From: an uncultured Collinsella sp.
GTDB taxonomy: Bacteria > Actinomycetota > Coriobacteriia > Coriobacteriales > Coriobacteriaceae
Assembly: GCA_902388545.1 (NCBI GenBank)
Contig: CABMPS010000013.1
Location: 1-19,194 of the forward strand
Reading direction: 5' to 3'
DNA length: 19,194 nt
Every line of letters starts with the position of its first letter. Position 1 is the stretch's first letter. Both the position numbers and the translations under genes were made by a program. This document shows positions 14,164-19,194 of this stretch, piece after piece. The notes under the pieces are model-generated. The model made no database searches. It was not told the DNA's origin and worked only from the letters and a program-made list of their open reading frames with translations.

Positions 14164-15874
14164 AAAAGCGAAGACGGTCAATGTCCTTGAGGGGCCGATA
14201 ACCGAGTCGTGCGCCGAGTTCCCCGCGCGCCACGTGTTTGTCAAATGCCCGGAGTGCCGCCGTGTGATCGATGAGGCGCGCCTGCACGACAACCTCGAGG
14301 TCTGCCCTCGTTGCGGCAAACACTTTCGCGTGAGCGGTCGCGCGCGCATGCGCATGACGGTCGACGCGGGTACCTTTGAGGAATGGGATGCCAATCTGGC
14401 GTCGAAGGACTTCCTCTCGTTTCCCGGTTATGCCGACAAGCTTAAGAGCGTGAGCGAGCGTTCGGGCGAGCGCGATGCCGTTGTGTGCGGCAGGGGCAAA
14501 ATCTGCGGCTGCGATACCGCGCTCTTCTTTATGGATGCCAACTTTATGATGGGCTCAATGGGCTCCGTGGTGGGCGAGAAGATCTGTCGTGTCTTTGAGC
14601 GCGCGGCCGAGTTGGGGCTGCCGGTCGTTGGCTTTACCGTATCGGGCGGCGCCCGCATGCAGGAGGGCGTGACCTCGCTCATGCAGATGGCCAAGATTTC
14701 TGCGGCGGTTAGGCGCCACAGCGAGGCGGGCGGCCTGTATATCACGGTGCTCACCGATCCCACGACCGGAGGTGTAACCGCGAGCTTTGCCATGGAGGGC
14801 GACATTATCCTGGCCGAGCCCGATGCCCTGACGGCATTTGCCGGCCCGCGCGTGATCGAGCAGAACATGCACAAGCGTCTGCCCAAGGGATTCCAGCGTT
14901 CCGAGTTTTTGCTGGAGCACGGCTTTTGCGATGCCGTTGTTCCGCGTGGTGAGATTGCACTCACGGTAGGCGAGCTGCTGGCGCTGCACGAAGGGCACGC
15001 GCCCGGCCTGGGGGCACCGCATGAGATCGTGCATACGGGTCGTCGCGACAAAAAGCTGGGACACTTGTTTAAGCGCTCGGCCGCACCAAAAAGCGCGCTC
15101 GAAATCGTCAAACAGACTCGCTCGGCGAACCGCGCCACGGCAGGCGAGATGATCTCGTTGGGTCTCGACGGATTCGTAGAGCTGCACGGCGACCGCTACT
15201 TTGGCGACGATGCTGCCGTGGTGGGCGGCATCGGCTGGAAAGACGGGCGACCCGTGACGGTTATCGCCATCGAGCGCGGTACCACGACCAAAGAGCGCAT
15301 GCGTCGCAACTTTGGTATGGCACATCCCGAGGGCTACCGCAAGGCACGTCGCCTGATGCACCAAGCCGAGAAATTTGGTCGGCCGGTTCTGTGCCTGGTT
15401 GATACTTCGGGCGCGTTTTGCGGCATCGGTGCCGAGGAGCGCGGCCAGGGCGAGGCGATTGCCCAGAATCTCATGGAGATGAGCGGCCTTAAGACGCCGA
15501 TTGTCTCGGTGGTGACAGGCGAGGGCGGCTCTGGTGGCGCGCTGGCGCTGTCCGTGGCCGACCGCATCCTGATGCTCTCGAGCTCGGCCTATTCGGTCGT
15601 GAGCCCCGAGGCCTGTGCGTCGATCCTGTGGAAGGATACCGAGCGCGCGAATGAGGCCGCTGAGGCGCTTAAGCTCACGGCCCCCGATCTGTTGGCGCTC
15701 GGCATCATCGACGGCATTGTTGACGATAGGGGCCTGTCGCATGAGGAGATCGCCGGTGTCGTCATGTCCTCGGCATTTGATGCCTTCGATACGCTTGGGC
15801 AGCTCGACGACGCGACCCTCACAAACCTCCGCTACGAAAAGTACCGCGCAATCGGTCAGTACCGCACGATGTGA
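14150..15874 (+). CDS. accDA: Acetyl-CoA carboxylase carboxyltransferase, fused beta-alpha subunits
   Basis: A 574-residue single chain combining AccD and AccA, which transfers carboxyl from carboxybiotin to acetyl-CoA. Residues 1 to about 285 are AccD-like: zinc-ribbon cysteines Cys33, Cys36, Cys52 and Cys55, then VSGGARMQEG at 164-173 and GGVTASFA at 207-214. Residues from about 310 are AccA-like: VELHGDRYFGDDAAVVGGIG near 343-362, GIGAEERGQGEAIA at 425-438 and GEGGSGGALA at 457-466. The AccA half lacks most of the usual N-terminal helical region. The common DTPGAYPGIGAEE pattern is DTSGAFCGIGAEE here (418-430). Base-level reading shows one continuous frame across the junction. ATG 14150 follows GGGG by seven bases; ATG 14156 is also possible. 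Confidence 0.94.
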   Translation: MLMNRKAKTVNVLEGPITESCAEFPARHVFVKCPECRRVIDEARLHDNLEVCPRCGKHFRVSGRARMRMTVDAGTFEEWDANLASKDFLSFPGYADKLKSVSERSGERDAVVCGRGKICGCDTALFFMDANFMMGSMGSVVGEKICRVFERAAELGLPVVGFTVSGGARMQEGVTSLMQMAKISAAVRRHSEAGGLYITVLTDPTTGGVTASFAMEGDIILAEPDALTAFAGPRVIEQNMHKRLPKGFQRSEFLLEHGFCDAVVPRGEIALTVGELLALHEGHAPGLGAPHEIVHTGRRDKKLGHLFKRSAAPKSALEIVKQTRSANRATAGEMISLGLDGFVELHGDRYFGDDAAVVGGIGWKDGRPVTVIAIERGTTTKERMRRNFGMAHPEGYRKARRLMHQAEKFGRPVLCLVDTSGAFCGIGAEERGQGEAIAQNLMEMSGLKTPIVSVVTGEGGSGGALALSVADRILMLSSSAYSVVSPEACASILWKDTERANEAAEALKLTAPDLLALGIIDGIVDDRGLSHEEIAGVVMSSAFDAFDTLGQLDDATLTNLRYEKYRAIGQYRTM

Positions 15875-15899
15875 CAAAGGGACAGTCCGCATGTCACAT
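15869..15899. repeat. Inverted repeat spanning the accDA stop codon
   Basis: ATGTGACA (15869-15876) is the exact reverse complement of TGTCACAT (15892-15899), with a 15-base interior containing GGACAGTCC. The TGA stop of accDA lies in the left arm. No T-run follows, so it is not a terminator and EIIC could be read from the fab transcript. The core GACAAAGGGAC resembles the element at 17138-17160 beyond the EIIC gene. Confidence 0.6.
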
Positions 15900-15914
15900 T
15901 GGGAAAGGCGTTCC

Positions 15915-17129
15915 ATGTCACAAGTTTCTAACACCTCGTTTACAACGACGGTTTCATCAAACGCCATGGCCGTGGTGGACTATCTGTCCAAAAGCATGAT
16001 GTCGGCGTTGCCGTTTATTGTCTGCGCGGCGCTGTTCCGCACCGTTGCCGTCATTATGGGCGAAGGCATGCTTGGTCTATGGCCTGCCGATTCCGAAATC
16101 TATCGCCTGTTTTACAGCTGGCTGTATAACGCTGGCTATTACTTTTTGCCCATCTATCTTGGTTGGGCCGCTGCCCGCCAGCTCGGTTGCTCGGAACAGC
16201 TGGGCATGATGCTGGGCGGCGTATTGATTGTGCCCGATCTGCTTAAGCTCGTTGATGCCGCATCGACGACGGGGGCATCGATGACTTTCGTGTATGGTCT
16301 ACTTCCCGCGCCGGTCAACGATTACACGACGACTGTTATTCCGGTTCTCATCTCGGTGCCCGTGCTATGGCAGGTGGAGCGTTTCTTTAAGCGCACTATC
16401 CCTCAGGCTGTGGCGTTTTCTTTTGTACCGTTTGCAACCATGCTTGTCATGGTTCCGGTGTCGCTGTGTGTTACGGCGCCGGCAGGCAGCTATCTGGGCA
16501 TGCTGTTGGGACAGCTTATGTTTATGCTTGGCAATTCCGGTGGCATCGTGTCGCTGCTCACGCTCATGGGGCTTGCCGCGGGCTGGGAGTTTCTTAAGAT
16601 CGCGGGTGTCAGCAACGTTGTCCTATCGCTCGCCTATGCGCAGTTTATGAGTGTGGGAACGGATTCGTGCATCCTGATCGCCGCGACGATGGCAACGTTC
16701 GCCGTTTGGGGTATGCCCTTTGGCGCGTCGCTCCGCGTTGCGGATAAGGACGAGAAGGCGCTCATGCTGGGCTATTCAATCTCGGGTATTCTTGGCGGCG
16801 TAAGCGAGCCAGCGCTGTACGGATGCGGCTTTAAATATGGCAGGTGTCTGACGTGCATGGCCATTGGCGGCGCCGTCGGAGGCCTTGTTGCGGCCGTAGG
16901 CCACGTTACGGCTTATACCATCGGTATGACGAATGTTCTTATGGTCATTGGCTTTGCCACGGGCGGCATCTCGAATCTGCTGTGGTGCTGCGCTGCCGGC
17001 GGCGCAGCATTTGCGGTGTCTGCGGCGCTGAGCTGCTGTTTTGGCGTGGTGCCGACAAAGATGCAGGCGGCAGAAGACGCAGCTGATTCGCTCGAAACAG
17101 TGGCGAGCGCTGCTGAAGCAAGCGCATAA
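15915..17129 (+). CDS. PTS EIIC-like permease, beta-glucoside/glucose family, orphan
   Basis: A 404-residue very hydrophobic protein with about ten membrane segments. The pattern matches the membrane domain of BglF-type phosphotransferase permeases: DYTTTVIPVLISV near 136-148, FFKRTIPQ near 157-164 and GVSEPALYG at 295-303, followed by a GGAVGG helix. The EIIB and EIIA domains normally fused to or encoded beside EIIC are absent, so it depends on partners elsewhere or has another role. It is unusually cysteine-rich late on (YGCGFKYGRCLTC, WCC, SCC) and ends in a soluble Ala/Glu tail. ATG 15915 has AAAGG six bases upstream; in-frame ATG 15891 lies in the inverted repeat. It starts 40 bases after accDA and is followed by the terminator at 17168. 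The substrate cannot be read. Confidence 0.8.
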   Translation: MSQVSNTSFTTTVSSNAMAVVDYLSKSMMSALPFIVCAALFRTVAVIMGEGMLGLWPADSEIYRLFYSWLYNAGYYFLPIYLGWAAARQLGCSEQLGMMLGGVLIVPDLLKLVDAASTTGASMTFVYGLLPAPVNDYTTTVIPVLISVPVLWQVERFFKRTIPQAVAFSFVPFATMLVMVPVSLCVTAPAGSYLGMLLGQLMFMLGNSGGIVSLLTLMGLAAGWEFLKIAGVSNVVLSLAYAQFMSVGTDSCILIAATMATFAVWGMPFGASLRVADKDEKALMLGYSISGILGGVSEPALYGCGFKYGRCLTCMAIGGAVGGLVAAVGHVTAYTIGMTNVLMVIGFATGGISNLLWCCAAGGAAFAVSAALSCCFGVVPTKMQAAEDAADSLETVASAAEASA

Positions 17130-17137
17130 ATCTGTGC

Positions 17138-17160
17138 GACAAAAGGACGATTCCTTTGTC
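17138..17160. repeat. Inverted repeat after the EIIC gene
   Basis: GACAAAAGGA, loop CGAT, TCCTTTGTC: a 9-bp stem with one bulged A, nine bases after the EIIC stop. Together with the preceding TGTGC it resembles the TGTGACAAAGGGAC core found before the EIIC gene (15870-15883). It is separate from the terminator at 17168-17200. Confidence 0.55.
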
Positions 17161-17167
17161 ATATTCC

Positions 17168-17200
17168 AAGGCTGCGGCCCGTGTGGGCTGCGGCCTTTTT
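17168..17200 (+). terminator. Terminator after the EIIC gene
   Basis: AAGGCTGCGGCCC (17168-17180), loop GTGT, GGGCTGCGGCCTT (17185-17197), then TTT, so five T in a row close the structure. All 13 pairs form if two G-T pairs are allowed. It probably ends the long fab-acc-EIIC transcript. Confidence 0.85.
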
Positions 17201-17227
17201 GTATCTGGAGGACAAAGTGGCTACACT
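17199..17227 (+). promoter_or_regulatory. Possible promoter for the cation efflux gene
   Basis: TTGTAT (17199-17204), a 17-base spacer and TACACT (17222-17227); TACAAT (17227-17232) is an alternative -10. It overlaps the terminator's T-run and lies 46 bases before the next start codon. The match is moderate and unsupported by other evidence. Confidence 0.35.
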
Positions 17228-17273
17228 ACAATCCGTTTGAGCAATAGATATATAGGTAGTACCGTGGGGACTG

Positions 17274-18434
17274 ATGAGGATGGTCGAGTGGATTGTTCGT
17301 CGTGCGCAGGGCGACCGTGCGCGCGTGGGAACGTTGACGGGCATAGTGTGTATTCTCGCCAATGTTGCGCTTTGCGCTGCGAAGGGTGCAATTGGCGTGC
17401 TGTCGGGATCGGTTTCGATTGTGGCGGACGCTATGAACAACCTGTCTGATGCCAGCTCGAACATCGTGAGCGTGCTTGGCTTTAAGCTGGCGGGCAAGCC
17501 GGCCGACCCCGAGCATCCTTACGGCCATGGCCGCTACGAGTATCTCTCGGGTCTGGTCGTGGCGGCGCTCGTGCTGCTGATCGGCCTTGAGCTTATCAAG
17601 TCCTCGGTTGAGCGCGTCATCCACCCCGAACCTGTCGAGTTCTCGCTTGCCCTGGTGGCAGTCCTTGCGCTTTCGATGGTCGTAAAGCTTTGGATGGCGG
17701 CCCTCAACCAAAAACTCGGCGATCGCATTGAGTCCGAGACGCTGCATGCGACCGCGCAGGATTCCAAGAACGATGTTCTAGCCACGGGCGCCGTGTTGGC
17801 GTGCGCGATTGTTTCGCAGGTGACGCATATCAATCTAGATGCATGGGTCGGCCTTGCCGTTGGCGCCTATATTGGCTGGAGCGGCTTTGAACTCATCCAG
17901 GATACGATGAGCCCGCTTTTGGGCCAGGCGCCCGATCCTAAGCTGGTCAAGCACATTCGAGACAAAATCATGAGCTACCCCGGCGTTTTGGGCGTTCACG
18001 ATTTGATGGTTCACGACTACGGCCCAGGCAGAAAGTTCGCAAGCGCTCACGCCGAGATGGCAGCCGAGGCCAGCCCGCTGGAAAGTCACGACACGCTCGA
18101 CAACATTGAACAGGCATTTAGGAACGAAGACGGCATGATTGTCACGCTCCATTACGACCCCATCGTGACCGACGATCCAAAGGTGGCGAGCATGCGTCTG
18201 CGCATCAACGCTATGGCTCAAGAGATTGATAGCCGCCTCTCGATCCACGACCTACGCTGTGTTCTGGGCCCCACGCACACCAACGTGATCTTTGACTGCG
18301 TGCGTCCCTCGGATCTGCAGATGAGTGCCGAAGACTTAAAGCACGCGCTGGCACAACGGGTCGAATCGGAATATCCCAAGTCGATTGCCAAGATCACGAT
18401 CGACGAAGACTACGTAGGGCATACCCACGAGTAA
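17274..18434 (+). CDS. Cation diffusion facilitator (CDF) efflux protein, manganese-type signature
   Basis: A 386-residue member of the CDF family, which exports divalent metals in exchange for protons. An N-terminal membrane domain of six predicted helices (about 20-210) precedes a C-terminal cytoplasmic domain. The metal site motifs are Asn55-x3-Asp59 in MNNLSD and Asp163-x3-Asp167 in QDSKND, with HPYGHGRYEY at 81-90. An N-D/D-D set is associated with manganese transporters such as streptococcal MntE, whereas zinc exporters usually show D-D/H-D. The C-terminal region (about 290-386) extends well beyond the ferredoxin-like fold and ends in VGHTHE. ATG 17274 is used; ATG 17280 is possible. 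The substrate is inferred from the motif and not proven. Confidence 0.9.
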   Translation: MRMVEWIVRRAQGDRARVGTLTGIVCILANVALCAAKGAIGVLSGSVSIVADAMNNLSDASSNIVSVLGFKLAGKPADPEHPYGHGRYEYLSGLVVAALVLLIGLELIKSSVERVIHPEPVEFSLALVAVLALSMVVKLWMAALNQKLGDRIESETLHATAQDSKNDVLATGAVLACAIVSQVTHINLDAWVGLAVGAYIGWSGFELIQDTMSPLLGQAPDPKLVKHIRDKIMSYPGVLGVHDLMVHDYGPGRKFASAHAEMAAEASPLESHDTLDNIEQAFRNEDGMIVTLHYDPIVTDDPKVASMRLRINAMAQEIDSRLSIHDLRCVLGPTHTNVIFDCVRPSDLQMSAEDLKHALAQRVESEYPKSIAKITIDEDYVGHTHE

Positions 18435-18473
18435 GGCTGTGCCAGCAAAGCAAGTTATATAGAAGGGGAGAGC

Positions 18474-19100
18474 ATGAAGCGTCTATATCTACTCCGCCAC
18501 GGTCAGACAGAATTCAACGTTAAAAAGCTCGTCCAGGGCCGCTGCGATTCTCCGTTGACCGATCTGGGCCGCAAGCAAGCGGGAATGGCAGCCGCATGGC
18601 TCAAAGCCCACGGCGTCGTCCCCGACAAAGTGGTCTCTTCGCCCTTAGGCCGAGCCATGGACACGGCTCAGCTCGTCGCATGCGAGCTCCTCGGCCCGGA
18701 CACAGCAGTCGAGCCCTGCGAAGGCATCATCGAGCGCAGCTACGGCACCTTCGAAGAAGGCCCCCACGACGCCCTACCCACCGACGTCTGGGACCCCGGC
18801 GAGGACCTGATCCCATTTGGCGGAGAAGGAAGCCATGCCCTGCAGGAGCGCATGGTGGGCACCCTCACCAATCTCATGGGCGCCGAGGGCATCGAAACCC
18901 TCCTAGCAGTAAGCCACGGCAGCGCCAGCCGCCAATTCATCAAGGCTGCAGCCCCAGAGGGCTTCGAGCTCCCAACAAAACTCCCCAACTGCGCCATTAT
19001 GATTTTCGATTTTGATGAGGCGGAGCCACAAGTAGAGGGCGAGCCAATGCAATGCAAGTTCACCCTCCAGCAAATAGTGGACCCCCAACAAAGTCATTAG
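18474..19100 (+). CDS. Histidine phosphatase family protein (phosphoglycerate mutase-like)
   Basis: A 208-residue branch-1 histidine phosphatase. The phosphate-accepting histidine is in LLRHGQTEFN (Arg8, His9), with Arg60 in SSPLGRAMDTA, Glu87 in IIERSYGTFEE as probable acid, and His148 in AVSHGSASR. These are the normal catalytic residues. The fold does not tell whether it is a phosphoglycerate mutase or a broad phosphatase; it is shorter than dPGM enzymes (about 230-250), which favours a phosphatase. ATG 18474 follows AAGGGGAG closely. It lies 39 bases after the CDF gene and may share its transcript. The later part uses more CCA, CTA and AAA codons than neighbouring genes. Confidence 0.9.
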   Translation: MKRLYLLRHGQTEFNVKKLVQGRCDSPLTDLGRKQAGMAAAWLKAHGVVPDKVVSSPLGRAMDTAQLVACELLGPDTAVEPCEGIIERSYGTFEEGPHDALPTDVWDPGEDLIPFGGEGSHALQERMVGTLTNLMGAEGIETLLAVSHGSASRQFIKAAAPEGFELPTKLPNCAIMIFDFDEAEPQVEGEPMQCKFTLQQIVDPQQSH

Positions 19101-19194
19101 CCTGAGCGAGCAGAGTTAAGCAGACATCAACGTGTCGTCTCCCGAGCACGGCGGAGGGCCGGAGAAATATATTAAGGTCATCGCGAGTTCCGCA
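19101..19194. other. Window-end non-coding stretch
   Basis: The last 94 bases after the histidine phosphatase stop hold no gene, terminator T-run or RNA that I can recognise. The sequence is cut by the window edge, so a terminator or promoter just beyond cannot be excluded. Confidence 0.5.

Noticed and set aside
14150..15874. The possibility that accD and accA are two genes joined by a frameshift error.
   Set aside because: The frame is continuous with sensible codons across the junction, and there is no internal ribosome binding site with start codon at the AccA boundary that would suggest a lost stop; a raw-read check would settle it.
15869..15899. Treating the inverted repeat at the end of accDA as an intrinsic terminator.
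   Set aside because: The interior is 15 bases, the stem is AT/GC mixed and no T-run follows.
14555..15967. A 470-codon minus-strand frame opposite accDA and its downstream gap.
   Set aside because: Shadow of accDA codon bias, without ribosome binding site or recognisable domain.

Overview
The window reads as bacterial housekeeping chromosome from a moderately high-GC Gram-positive. G/C-ending codons, frequent GTG/TTG starts, strong AGGAGG-type ribosome binding sites, a FabK-type fatty acid synthase cluster and a fused acetyl-CoA carboxylase transferase together suggest the class Coriobacteriia, perhaps Collinsella or a relative. That assignment comes from gene content and style; no database search was possible. 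No phage, transposase, CRISPR array, rRNA or tRNA was seen.

Layout. (1) 1-91: the possible tail of a gene cut by the window edge. (2) 92-403: a gene-free stretch with a strong hairpin terminator nested inside a perfect 14-bp inverted repeat, then a promoter of the ECF-sigma type. (3) 404-1949: an ECF sigma factor and an overlapping single-pass membrane protein, probably its anti-sigma factor/sensor, closed by a terminator. (4) 2098-5689: a str operon (rpsL, rpsG, fusA, rpsJ) with a good sigma-70 type promoter and terminator. tuf is absent between fusA and rpsJ, and rpsJ is cut off from the rest of the S10 cluster. (5) 5749-6525, minus strand: a biotin-protein ligase without the regulatory DNA-binding domain. 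(6) 6700-15874: a nearly gap-free fatty acid synthesis operon, fabH-acpP-fabK-fabD-fabG-fabF-accB-fabZ-accC-accDA, in which accD and accA are one reading frame. (7) 15915-17129: an orphan PTS EIIC-like permease flanked by two related short inverted repeats, then a terminator. (8) 17274-19100: a cation diffusion facilitator with a manganese-type signature and a histidine-phosphatase family protein.

How the genes fit together. AccB, AccC and AccDA form acetyl-CoA carboxylase, and the divergent BirA attaches biotin to AccB. FabD loads malonate on AcpP, FabH starts chains, and FabF, FabG, FabZ and FabK elongate them, so one region encodes a complete saturated FASII pathway. The fab promoter region carries two near-identical 16-bp palindromes, one on the -35 box and one just before the fabH ribosome binding site. 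They look like the operator of an unidentified repressor and are the most interesting non-coding signal here. The gene order matches the Streptococcus pneumoniae fab cluster, but no fabT or fabM homologue is present in this window.

Most of the window is ordinary core biology. The points worth following are the paired fab operators, the ECF promoter/sensor pair, the broken str-S10 junction, the AccDA fusion with altered motifs, and the orphan EIIC with its flanking repeats.
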